Assembly: GCA_900548465.1 (NCBI GenBank)
Contig: URKY01000087.1
Coordinates: 1-5,250, forward strand
DNA: 5,250 nt
DNA from: an uncultured Eubacterium sp.
Lineage (GTDB): Bacteria > Bacillota > Clostridia > Lachnospirales > Lachnospiraceae
Reading direction: 5' to 3'
Numbering within the stretch: the first letter of the stretch is position 1; every line of letters begins with the position of its first letter. Positions 1 through 5,250 of this stretch are shown piece by piece. Both the position numbers and the translations under genes were made by a program. The notes under the pieces are model-generated. The model saw nothing but the letters and a program-made list of their open reading frames with translations. It was not told the DNA's origin and ran no database searches.

Positions 1-863
1 TCAACCTGACTGTTGTGTATGGCGCTGACGTGGATGTGGCAACGATTATAAATGCTGCAAAGCGTTATCCTATGATGTCAGAACACCAAGTAGTAGTAGT
101 TAAGGAAGCACAGGCGGTACGTAATATGGAAGAGTTGTCGTATTATCTTCAAAAGCCTTTGCTTTCCACCATTTTAGTGATATGCCATAAGCATGGAACG
201 TTGGATCGTAGAAAGAAGCTGGCTGCCGAGGTGGACAAAGTTGGTGTGCTGTTTGAATCTAAAAAAATAAAGGATGCACAACTCCCCGGTTTTATAGCTT
301 CATATATGAAACGGAAAGGAGTTGATATGGAACCTAAAGCAACTGCTATGCTTGCTGATTTTGTAGGTTCAGATTTGAGTCGTCTGACCGGAGAACTTGA
401 AAAGTTGATTATCACTTTACCTGTCGGGCAAAAACGCGTAACTCCTGAACAGATAGAAAAAAACATAGGCATAAGCAAAGATTATAATAACTTTGAATTG
501 CGCAGTGCTTTAGTGGAAAAGGATATATTGAAAGCAAATAAGATAATAAAATATTTTGAGGAAAATCCGAAAACTAACCCAATCCAAATGACGCTGTCTT
601 TATTATTCAGCTTTTACTCCAATCTAATGTTGGCTTATTATGCACCGGATAAATCAGAGCAAGGGATCGCAAATATGCTAGGACTAAGAACTCCCTGGCA
701 GGCCCGGGATTATATGGCAGCAATGCGAAAATATAGCGGAGTAAAGACGATGCAGATTGTTGGAGAAATACGATATGCTGATGCAAAATCCAAAGGAGTC
801 CAAAATAGTTCTATGACAGATGGAGATATTCTTCGTGAATTAGTGTTCAATATTTTGCATTAA
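1..863 (+). CDS. holA: DNA polymerase III delta subunit (HolA), 5'-truncated by window edge
   Basis: This is the clamp-loader delta subunit, the 'wrench' that binds the beta sliding clamp and opens it for loading at replication forks. The frame is open from base 3 through the TAA at 861-863, giving 286 visible residues. Delta proteins are usually about 330-350 residues, so roughly 50-60 N-terminal residues lie off the left edge; the internal GTG at 15 is not a real start. Visible family features are the YPMMSEHQVVVVKEAQ segment (M-M at bases 72-77), which aligns with the clamp-contacting region of E. coli delta, the LDRRKKL and GFIASYMKRKG stretches of the AAA+-like middle region, the SDLSRLTGELEKL helix, and NIGISKDYNNFEL at the start of the C-terminal collar domain. 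It ends in GDILRELVFNILH. A hairpin terminator follows 28 bases later. The family assignment is firm; the equivalence of the M-M pair to the beta-binding residues is inferred. Confidence 0.93.
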   Translation, partial: NLTVVYGADVDVATIINAAKRYPMMSEHQVVVVKEAQAVRNMEELSYYLQKPLLSTILVICHKHGTLDRRKKLAAEVDKVGVLFESKKIKDAQLPGFIASYMKRKGVDMEPKATAMLADFVGSDLSRLTGELEKLIITLPVGQKRVTPEQIEKNIGISKDYNNFELRSALVEKDILKANKIIKYFEENPKTNPIQMTLSLLFSFYSNLMLAYYAPDKSEQGIANMLGLRTPWQARDYMAAMRKYSGVKTMQIVGEIRYADAKSKGVQNSSMTDGDILRELVFNILH

Positions 864-890
864 GTAGGATTAAGAATTACCTATATAATC

Positions 891-939
891 AGACATATAC
901 TTTTACCGTAGATAGAAACGGGAAGTATATGTCTTTTTT
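891..939 (+). terminator. Rho-independent terminator of holA
   Basis: A perfect 12-bp inverted repeat pairs AGACATATACTT (891-902) with AAGTATATGTCT (923-934). Two T-G wobble pairs can extend it inward. A run of T (934-939) follows on the + strand. It begins 28 bases after the holA stop, the usual place for an intrinsic terminator. The stem is AT-rich, so its strength is uncertain. Confidence 0.8.
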
Positions 940-1500
940 GTATTCCCGCAATTACTTCCATTATAAAAAAGACTTTCACAATGCCAGTGATTATTTTACA
1001 AATAGATTTACTCCTTTTGTAGTTTTATAGAGTTACCCATTTAACGAACTACACAAAGTATATTGTTAGAATTTTGTATTGATCTACCTTCAAGGAAATT
1101 TTTTCTTTTAAATAGGAGCTTTAATTTTTAAACGAGAAAAGTTTACTTATTCTTGAGTTTATCAAAAAAGCATTTTGGATTTTAAAGGTATCGTTTATAG
1201 TGAGAATGGAGATTTTTTTCTTTTCTCTAAAATCATCCATTAGTGTCATTTTGATAATCCAGAGTATATTTGATTACTATAAGCCTATTTTTTCTAGTTT
1301 AATAGAAAAATGGAATCTGAATTATAGGGGTAAGTCTTTGTTTTTCATTTGTTTATGCTAAAAATGAGCTTCCTAGAATCGAAAAAAAATAAATAAGTGG
1401 AGATCGGTACGGAAATATTGCAAGGATTTTCTTTTTAGAGAAGATTGTAAAGGATGATTAGAAAAAAATAGCAATATACATTGGTAAAGTATAAGTTGAT
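940..1500. other. AT-rich spacer, left part, no supported gene
   Basis: About 560 bases without a convincing gene or RNA. The sequence is AT-rich with many A and T runs. The longest open frame I could follow by hand is on the + strand from 1125 to 1361 (first ATG at 1206, 51 residues), with no good ribosome binding site before the ATG and a composition expected from AT-rich noise. An imperfect inverted pair, ATATTGC (1415-1421) and GCAATAT (1471-1477), encloses a T-rich and an A-rich stretch that could pair loosely. Nothing here resembles a tRNA, a riboswitch or an insertion-sequence end. It may be decayed DNA or a long upstream region of the regulator gene. Confidence 0.5.
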
Positions 1501-1511
1501 CCCTTCCTTTT

Positions 1512-1543
1512 ATTGCTTTTGCAACTATCAATATTTACTTTTG
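1512..1543 (+). promoter_or_regulatory. Possible Bacteroides-type promoter far upstream of the regulator gene
   Basis: TACTTTTG (1536-1543) matches the -7 consensus TAnnTTTG. A near-match to the -33 element, ATTG (1512-1515), lies 20 bases before it; a perfect TTTG at 1518-1521 is only 14 bases away, too close for the usual 19-21. If used, transcription would begin near 1550 and give a leader of about 520 bases before the regulator gene. In such AT-rich sequence a match can easily be chance. Confidence 0.25.
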
Positions 1544-1965
1544 TGTATTTATGTGGTTACAAATGTGTCGTATACTTATGTAAATGAATTCCAAATGTAA
1601 TCAAAAGATGGTGTTTACAATAATATATTTATGCATTTACAAAAATAACACCCTATATACAAATGTAGTTTTTCAGGCATTAACAAATATTTTTATCCCT
1701 ATTATCTTATTATAAATCAAGATTATATAGTTTGTTATATCAATTAGTGCTATAAGAGCCTTCTATATGTGGTATGTATATTTGTGAATGTCTCTATTTG
1801 AGTTTCATTTGTGTTATATATATGGTTGTATATCTGTGTTTTATGATATATAATTAAACTAAAGCTATATGATTATAATAACTCGTTTTATTCTATATAC
1901 AAGCATAATATTCGATTTGTATAATATAATACACTTTTGTAATATTAATATTTTTATATTTGTAA

Positions 1966-1997
1966 TTTGCTTTTGTGAATCTAATTATTTACCTTTG
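1966..1997 (+). promoter_or_regulatory. Promoter P1 of the regulator gene (-33 TTTG, -7 TACCTTTG)
   Basis: TTTG (1966-1969) is followed after exactly 20 bases by TACCTTTG (1990-1997), a full match to the Bacteroides housekeeping promoter TTTG-N19-21-TAnnTTTG. Initiation would fall near 2004, leaving a leader of about 70 bases before the ATG at 2073. The TTTG of its -7 box is also the correctly spaced -33 of P2. Confidence 0.55.
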
Positions 1998-2026
1998 TAT
2001 AATCAATGAGATAGTGCGTATTTTTG
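1994..2026 (+). promoter_or_regulatory. Promoter P2 of the regulator gene (-33 TTTG, -7 TATTTTTG)
   Basis: TTTG (1994-1997) is followed after 21 bases by TATTTTTG (2019-2026), again a full consensus match. Initiation would fall near 2033, giving a leader of about 40 bases. P2 is nearer the gene than P1 and shares the TTTG at 1994-1997 with it, so polymerase could not occupy both at once. Confidence 0.55.
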
Positions 2027-2046
2027 TGAAATAGGTACATAACACA

Positions 2047-2056
2047 TACAATTGTA
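2047..2056. promoter_or_regulatory. Candidate operator: palindrome TACAATTGTA
   Basis: A perfect 10-base palindrome lies between the predicted P2 start and the ribosome binding site of the regulator gene. Small XRE/Cro-CI regulators commonly bind short dyad sites and often repress their own genes, so this is a plausible autoregulatory operator. That role is inferred; a 10-base AT-rich palindrome can also arise by chance. Confidence 0.3.
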
Positions 2057-2062
2057 ATAAAA

Positions 2063-2068
2063 AGAAGG
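2063..2068 (+). promoter_or_regulatory. Ribosome binding site AGAAGG
   Basis: AGAAGG ends four bases before the ATG at 2073. It is the clearest Shine-Dalgarno-like site in the window, since pyrK, pyrD and trmD have none or weak ones, and it supports the start chosen for the regulator gene. Confidence 0.5.
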
Positions 2069-2072
2069 TAGT

Positions 2073-2543
2073 ATGGAAATAAAAGACAGAATCAGAATGA
2101 TAATGGAAAGAGAAAAAGTTCCTCCTAGAGTTTTTGCTGAAACAATTGGAGTGCAACAATCTACTCTCTCTCATATTTTAAATGATCGGAATAAACCCAG
2201 CTTAGAGGTCGTTATGAAGGTTCATCAAAAGTATGACTATGTAAATCTTGAATGGTTGCTTTATGGTAAGGGCGAAATGATGGTGTCTGAAGAAGGAACT
2301 TCCTTTTCTTCTTCTAATCACGATTATCTGCCTTCTTTATTCGACGAGAATCCCGTAAATCCGTCCAAAGAACCGACTCTTCCGGAAAATCGCAAGGAAA
2401 CGCCGTTAAGAAACGCCGAAAATGCCCCCAAAGAGATTGTAAAACAAGAGATTAGGTATATAGAAAAGCCTGCCAGGAAAATCACGGAAATAAGAATATT
2501 TTTTGATGATAATACCTATGAGACGTTTAGGCCTGAAAAATAA
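2073..2543 (+). CDS. XRE-family helix-turn-helix transcriptional regulator, 156 residues
   Basis: A small DNA-binding protein with no enzymatic domain. Residues about 5-65 form a Cro/CI-type HTH domain: the turn region is FAETIGVQQSTLSHILNDRN (21-40), followed by KPSLEVVMKV and then NLEWLLYGKGEM, the ending typical of Bacteroidota XRE proteins. Residues about 70-125 are a low-complexity linker rich in Ser, Asn, Pro, Glu and Lys, probably disordered. The last segment, ITEIRIFFDDNTYETFRPEK (137-156), looks like a short beta hairpin and may mediate dimerisation. The start is fixed by the AGAAGG site. Two full-consensus promoters and a palindrome lie upstream. It is followed after 76 bases by pyrK, which has its own promoter. 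The target genes are unknown; autoregulation and control of pyrKD are both hypotheses. A phage-derived repressor is possible, but no other phage gene is present. Confidence 0.88.
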   Translation: MEIKDRIRMIMEREKVPPRVFAETIGVQQSTLSHILNDRNKPSLEVVMKVHQKYDYVNLEWLLYGKGEMMVSEEGTSFSSSNHDYLPSLFDENPVNPSKEPTLPENRKETPLRNAENAPKEIVKQEIRYIEKPARKITEIRIFFDDNTYETFRPEK

Positions 2544-2575
2544 AGAGTAAAATCGGTGGTTTGAGCAATTTCCTG

Positions 2576-2583
2576 TATCTTTG
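2576..2583 (+). promoter_or_regulatory. Promoter -7 element of pyrKD (TATCTTTG)
   Basis: TATCTTTG, followed by CACC, is a classic Bacteroides -7 box. It starts 33 bases after the regulator stop, so pyrKD can be transcribed separately. No good -33 TTTG lies at 19-21 bases; the nearest TTTG (2560-2563) is only 12 bases away. Initiation near 2590 would leave a leader of about 30 bases, too short for an attenuator. The TTG inside this box is in frame with pyrK and should not be taken as its start. Confidence 0.65.
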
Positions 2584-2619
2584 CACCCGGAATACGAATT
2601 TATACTTTTATATCCATAC

Positions 2620-3396
2620 ATGAAGAAATTTATTTTAGATCTGACAGTGACCGAGAATATCAGATTGAATGCAAACTATGTATTGCTAAAATTGACGTCT
2701 CAGTCATTACTGCCCGAAATGTTACCTGGGCAGTTTGCAGAAATCCGGGTGGACGGTTCGCCTACTACATTCTTGCGTCGTCCTATTTCTATTAATTTTG
2801 TAGATAAACAGCGAAATGAGGTCTGGTTTCTGATCCAGCTGGTTGGTGATGGAACAAGACGTCTGGCAGAGGCTAATTCTGGTGATACAATTAATGTGGT
2901 GCTTCCGCTGGGAAATGCATACACAATGCCTCAAGAGGCTTCTGATAAGCTCTTATTAGTTGGTGGAGGTGTCGGAACAGCTCCCATGTTGTATTTAGGT
3001 GAACAATTGGCTAAAAAAGGCCACAAACCTACGTTCTTGTTAGGTGCCCGTAGCGACAAAGATTTGTTGCAGCTGGAAGAGTTTGCTAAATATGGAGAGG
3101 TGTATACTACTACGGAAGATGGTAGCCATGGCGAAAAAGGATACGTAACTCAACATTCTATATTAAATAAGGTACGATTTGAGCAGATTTACACTTGTGG
3201 TCCTAAACCAATGATGGTGGCTGTGGCAAAATATGCCAAAAGTAATCAGATAGAATGTGAAGTTTCTTTGGAAAATACAATGGCTTGTGGTATCGGAGCA
3301 TGCTTGTGCTGTGTGGAAAATACGACAGAAGGTCACTTGTGTGTATGTAAAGAAGGTCCTGTTTTTAATATAAATAAACTACTATGGCAGATTTGA
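2620..3396 (+). CDS. pyrK: Dihydroorotate dehydrogenase B (NAD+), electron transfer subunit
   Basis: PyrK is the iron-sulfur flavoprotein subunit of cytosolic class 1B dihydroorotate dehydrogenase. It accepts electrons from PyrD and reduces NAD+. The 258-residue protein, counted from the ATG at 2620, has the ferredoxin-reductase layout: an N-terminal FAD-binding barrel with FLRRPISI (51-58), the NAD-domain glycine motif GGGVGTAP (115-122), TCGPKPMM (192-199), and a C-terminal 2Fe-2S motif. By alignment with Lactococcus PyrK the cluster ligands are C223, C228, C231 and C243; C230 and C241 are extra cysteines in the same region. An earlier in-frame TTG at 2581 lies inside the promoter and is rejected. 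There is no Shine-Dalgarno site before the ATG, as is common in Bacteroides. The gene overlaps pyrD by 13 bases, which suggests coupled translation of the two subunits. Confidence 0.95.
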   Translation: MKKFILDLTVTENIRLNANYVLLKLTSQSLLPEMLPGQFAEIRVDGSPTTFLRRPISINFVDKQRNEVWFLIQLVGDGTRRLAEANSGDTINVVLPLGNAYTMPQEASDKLLLVGGGVGTAPMLYLGEQLAKKGHKPTFLLGARSDKDLLQLEEFAKYGEVYTTTEDGSHGEKGYVTQHSILNKVRFEQIYTCGPKPMMVAVAKYAKSNQIECEVSLENTMACGIGACLCCVENTTEGHLCVCKEGPVFNINKLLWQI

Positions 3397-4295
3397 GTGT
3401 AAACATTGGTGAATTACAAATGAAGAATCCGGTAATGACGGCATCCGGTACATTTGGATATGGTGAAGAGTTCTCTGATTTCATTGATATAATGCGAATA
3501 GGTGGTATTATTGTAAAAGGAACGACTCTTCACAAACGTGAAGGGAATCCTTATCCGCGTATGGCAGAGACTCCTTCTGGTATGTTAAACGCTGTAGGAC
3601 TGCAAAATAAGGGTGTTGACTACTTCGTGGAGCATATATATCCTCGTATAAAAGACATTCAAACGAATATGATTGTAAACGTTTCGGGGTCTGCGATCGA
3701 AGATTATGTAAAAACGGCTGAAATCATTAATGAACTTGACAAAATTCCTGCTATAGAACTAAACATCTCTTGCCCCAATGTGAAGCAAGGAGGTATGGCT
3801 TTTGGTGTGTCAGCAAAAGGGGCATCAGAAGTAGTGAAAGCAGTGCGTTCTGCTTACAAAAAGACACTTATCGTAAAACTCTCCCCAAACGTTACGGATA
3901 TCACCGAAATAGCTCGCGCGGCAGAAGAAAGTGGTGCAGATAGCGTGTCATTAATCAATACATTGCTGGGTATGGCGATTGATGCGGAACGTAAACGCCC
4001 TATTTTATCAACGATAACAGGAGGAATGTCGGGAGCGGCCGTAAAACCTATCGCATTGCGTATGGTGTGGCAAGTTGCTAAGGCGGTAAATATTCCTGTC
4101 ATTGGTTTAGGGGGTATTATGGACTGGAGAGATGCTGTCGAATTCATGCTTGCAGGTGCAACGGCTATCCAGATTGGTACGGCAAATTTCATAGATCCTG
4201 CTGTCACTATTAAAGTGGAAGATGGTATAAATAATTACCTGGAAAGACACGGGTGTAAGTCTGTAAAGGAAATTATTGGTGCACTTGAGGTGTAA
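3384..4295 (+). CDS. pyrD: Dihydroorotate dehydrogenase B (NAD+), catalytic subunit
   Basis: PyrD oxidises dihydroorotate to orotate, step four of de novo pyrimidine synthesis, on an FMN held in a TIM barrel. The 303-residue length and motifs fit class 1: ASGTFG (20-25), VKGTT (44-48), the substrate-binding NAVGLQN (69-75), NISCPN (127-132) with the catalytic base at Cys130, VKLSPN (164-169) with a conserved Lys165, INT (191-193), GGMSG (213-217), GLGGI (241-245) and GTANF (265-269). A catalytic Cys, rather than the Ser of class 2, together with the adjacent pyrK identifies subclass 1B, which uses NAD+ instead of quinone. All key residues appear intact. The ATG at 3384 lies inside the end of pyrK (stop 3394-3396) with no clear ribosome binding site, so expression probably depends on translation of pyrK. 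A strong terminator lies about 155 bases downstream. Confidence 0.96.
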   Translation: MADLSVNIGELQMKNPVMTASGTFGYGEEFSDFIDIMRIGGIIVKGTTLHKREGNPYPRMAETPSGMLNAVGLQNKGVDYFVEHIYPRIKDIQTNMIVNVSGSAIEDYVKTAEIINELDKIPAIELNISCPNVKQGGMAFGVSAKGASEVVKAVRSAYKKTLIVKLSPNVTDITEIARAAEESGADSVSLINTLLGMAIDAERKRPILSTITGGMSGAAVKPIALRMVWQVAKAVNIPVIGLGGIMDWRDAVEFMLAGATAIQIGTANFIDPAVTIKVEDGINNYLERHGCKSVKEIIGALEV

Positions 4296-4449
4296 TTGAA
4301 AACATACAATAACCATTCGCACTAAGTCTGCGAGAAAAATGCTATTTGTCTTTTGAATAAAGGAAGAATAAGCAGGCTGGAAACAGCGGATGAAAAATAG
4401 GTCTGTGTTTAAGATTAGCTATCAGCAAGATCTTTATAAACTGAAGGCA

Positions 4450-4500
4450 AAATAAAAACGACGGTGAAGATTTACATATTCTTCACCGTCGTTTTTATTT
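4450..4500. terminator. Bidirectional terminator between pyrD and trmD
   Basis: A perfect 21-bp stem (4450-4470 with 4480-4500) encloses a 9-base loop. The core is CGACGGTGAAGA / TCTTCACCGTCG, flanked by A5 on the left and T5 on the right, so a T tract follows the GC-rich stem on either strand. It sits between two convergent genes, ends 10 bases from the trmD stop codon, and should end both pyrKD and trmD transcripts. Confidence 0.93.
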
Positions 4501-4510
4501 ACACTTTATT

Positions 4511-5188
4511 TTATTCTCCCAATAAGTCGGGACGAAGTTTTCTGGTACGTTCCAGGGATTGTTGCAGTTCCCATTCTTTGATTTTTGCTTCATGACCGGA
4601 TAAGAGAATATCGGGGACTTTCCAACCTTTATAATCCGCAGGTCGTGTATATACAGGTGCTGCCAGCAAATTATCCTGGAAAGAATCGGAAAGTGCGGAC
4701 TGTTCATCAGAAATGACTCCGGGGATGATACGTACGATGGCGTCCGCCATCACCGCTGCTGCCAATTCTCCTCCTGTTAATACGTAATCTCCAATGCTGA
4801 TTTCTTTAGTAATCAGGTGTTCTCGGATGCGGTAATCGATACCTTTGAAATGTCCGCAAAGAATAATGAGATTCTGTGCCAACGAGAGGCTGTTGGCCAT
4901 CGGCTGGTTGAACTGTTCTCCGTCGGGGGTCGTGAAAATAACTTCATCGTAGTCGCGTTCTGCCTTCAGAGCATTGATGCAACGCTCGATGGGTTCTATT
5001 TTCATAACCATTCCGGCAAACCCTCCAAAAGGATAATCATCGACACGGCGATATTTATCTTCGGTATAATCACGCAGATTGTGAATATGTATCTCTGCAA
5101 GTCCTTTATCTTGAGCTCGTTTCATGATAGAACAATTGAAGAAACCTTCAATCATTTCGGGTAAAACTGTTATAATATCAATGCGCAT
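4511..5188 (-). CDS. trmD: tRNA (guanine-N1)-methyltransferase TrmD
   Basis: TrmD transfers a methyl group from S-adenosylmethionine to N1 of G37 next to the tRNA anticodon, preventing +1 frameshifting. It belongs to the SPOUT family and acts as a knotted homodimer. Visible motifs include [11 protein letters not shown] at the N terminus, [17 protein letters not shown] (46-62), [12 protein letters not shown] (110-121), the knot segment [16 protein letters not shown] (131-146), IVRIIPGV (151-158) with Arg153, SDSF (167-170) with Asp168 matching the E. coli catalytic Asp169, YTRP (180-183) and [12 protein letters not shown] (195-206). It has 225 residues against 255 in E. coli and lacks the last part of the tail. 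Two positions differ from the usual pattern: GHFKGID replaces GRYEGID, and GGFAGM replaces GGGPGM. The gene stands alone here, convergent with pyrKD; in many other bacteria trmD lies with rpsP, rimM and rplS. Confidence 0.95.
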   Translation of the reverse strand: MRIDIITVLPEMIEGFFNCSIMKRAQDKGLAEIHIHNLRDYTEDKYRRVDDYPFGGFAGMVMKIEPIERCINALKAERDYDEVIFTTPDGEQFNQPMANSLSLAQNLIILCGHFKGIDYRIREHLITKEISIGDYVLTGGELAAAVMADAIVRIIPGVISDEQSALSDSFQDNLLAAPVYTRPADYKGWKVPDILLSGHEAKIKEWELQQSLERTRKLRPDLLGE

Positions 5189-5205
5189 AATCTTTTAATT
5201 TTTCG

Positions 5206-5213
5206 CAAAAGTA
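5206..5213 (-). promoter_or_regulatory. trmD promoter -7 element, proximal (TACTTTTG)
   Basis: Read leftward, TACTTTTG matches TAnnTTTG and ends 17 bases before the trmD ATG. Initiation about seven bases downstream would leave a leader of only about 10 bases, nearly leaderless. No good -33 TTTG lies at the expected distance. Confidence 0.45.
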
Positions 5214-5221
5214 CAAATATT

Positions 5222-5229
5222 CAAAGATA
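5222..5229 (-). promoter_or_regulatory. trmD promoter -7 element, distal (TATCTTTG)
   Basis: Read leftward, TATCTTTG is a second match to TAnnTTTG and would give a leader of about 25 bases before the trmD ATG. Its -33 region reaches the window edge and cannot be judged. Either this or the proximal box probably drives trmD. Confidence 0.45.
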
Positions 5230-5235
5230 AACATG

Positions 5236-5243
5236 TATTTTTG
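5236..5243 (+). promoter_or_regulatory. Possible -7 element for a rightward gene beyond the window
   Basis: TATTTTTG followed by CC matches TAnnTTTG on the + strand at the right edge, back to back with the trmD promoter. No TTTG is present 19-21 bases upstream. The downstream gene is not visible, so this is tentative. Confidence 0.3.
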
Positions 5244-5250
5244 CCTTAAA

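Larger units (their letters stand above)
1536..2030. repeat. AT-rich stretch with clustered TTTGT / ACAAA words
   Basis: This half of the spacer is extremely AT-rich; three sample lines (1801-1980) contain about 13-22% G+C. Short words recur. TTTGTGAA occurs at 1781-1788, 1972-1979 and 2023-2030. ACAAATGT occurs at 1559-1566 and 1659-1666, with CAAATGTA also at 1592-1599. CTATATACAA occurs at 1653-1662 and 1893-1902. Words reading CAAA on the + strand gather at 1560-1690, and words reading TTTG gather at 1916-2026, giving a loose mirror arrangement. The reverse complement of 1637-1664 resembles 1915-1942: each has TTTGTA boxes at the same 20-base spacing with unrelated sequence between. This could be a binding array, a set of promoter parts or AT-rich drift. 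No repeat is long enough to call an element. Confidence 0.35.

Noticed and set aside
149..478. Leftward 109-codon open frame inside holA
   Set aside because: It is antisense to a clear HolA coding sequence.
1536..2040. Invertible (phase-variable) promoter segment
   Set aside because: Bacteroides invertible promoters are bounded by clear inverted repeats and usually sit near a recombinase or surface-polysaccharide genes. I found only loose AT-rich similarity and no such neighbours.
1501..2060. Replication origin in the AT-rich spacer
   Set aside because: No DnaA boxes of the TTATNCACA type were seen, and there is no dnaA or other origin marker nearby.
1989..2174. Leftward 61-codon open frame over the regulator start
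   Set aside because: It overlaps the promoters and the start of the well-supported HTH gene, has no ribosome binding site and resembles no family I recognise.
2581..2619. TTG start giving pyrK 13 extra N-terminal residues
   Set aside because: The TTG is part of the TATCTTTG promoter box and would lie upstream of the predicted transcription start. The ATG at 2620 gives the normal PyrK N terminus.
2584..2619. PyrR-type attenuator or riboswitch before pyrK
   Set aside because: The predicted leader is about 30 bases, with no hairpin, T tract or PyrR-binding consensus.
3854..4207. Leftward 117-codon open frame inside pyrD
   Set aside because: It is antisense to the catalytic core of pyrD, whose motifs are intact; this is a codon-bias shadow.
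4316..4334. Small hairpin TCGCA-TGCGA as the pyrD terminator
   Set aside because: The stem is only 5-6 bp and is followed by A residues, not a T run; the 21-bp stem at 4450-4500 is far better.
4817..5164. Rightward 115-codon open frame inside trmD
   Set aside because: It is antisense to trmD and no family is recognisable.

Overview
The window looks like chromosomal DNA from a Bacteroides-type bacterium (phylum Bacteroidota); I cannot name the species. The evidence is the TAnnTTTG (-7) and TTTG (-33) promoter elements typical of that phylum, protein sequences of Bacteroidota character (HolA, a 225-residue TrmD), poor Shine-Dalgarno sites before most genes, and very AT-rich spacers.

Layout, left to right. 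Positions 1-863 hold the 3' part of holA (DNA polymerase III delta subunit), with a rho-independent terminator at 891-939. A gene-poor, very AT-rich spacer of about 1.2 kb follows (864-2072). Its left half shows little. Its right half is crowded with TTTG/CAAA words and ends in two overlapping promoters, a 10-bp palindrome and a ribosome binding site. These lead into a 156-residue XRE-type helix-turn-helix regulator (2073-2543). A separate promoter at 2576-2583 then drives pyrK (2620-3396) and pyrD (3384-4295), which overlap by 13 bases and encode the two subunits of NAD-dependent class 1B dihydroorotate dehydrogenase. A 21-bp-stem bidirectional terminator (4450-4500) separates this operon from trmD, which reads leftward (4511-5188) and encodes the tRNA m1G37 methyltransferase. 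The right edge carries the trmD promoter and a possible start signal for a rightward gene outside the window.

How the genes work together. PyrK and PyrD form one enzyme for the fourth step of de novo pyrimidine synthesis: PyrD oxidises dihydroorotate on FMN and PyrK passes the electrons through a 2Fe-2S cluster and FAD to NAD+. HolA and TrmD are independent housekeeping genes. The regulator precedes pyrKD on the same strand, but pyrK has its own promoter, so a regulatory link is only a hypothesis.

I found no phage, insertion sequence, CRISPR array, tRNA, rRNA or defence system. Most of the window is ordinary core genome. The part most worth a second look is the AT-rich spacer before the regulator gene, with its recurrent TTTGT words, overlapping promoters and palindrome.
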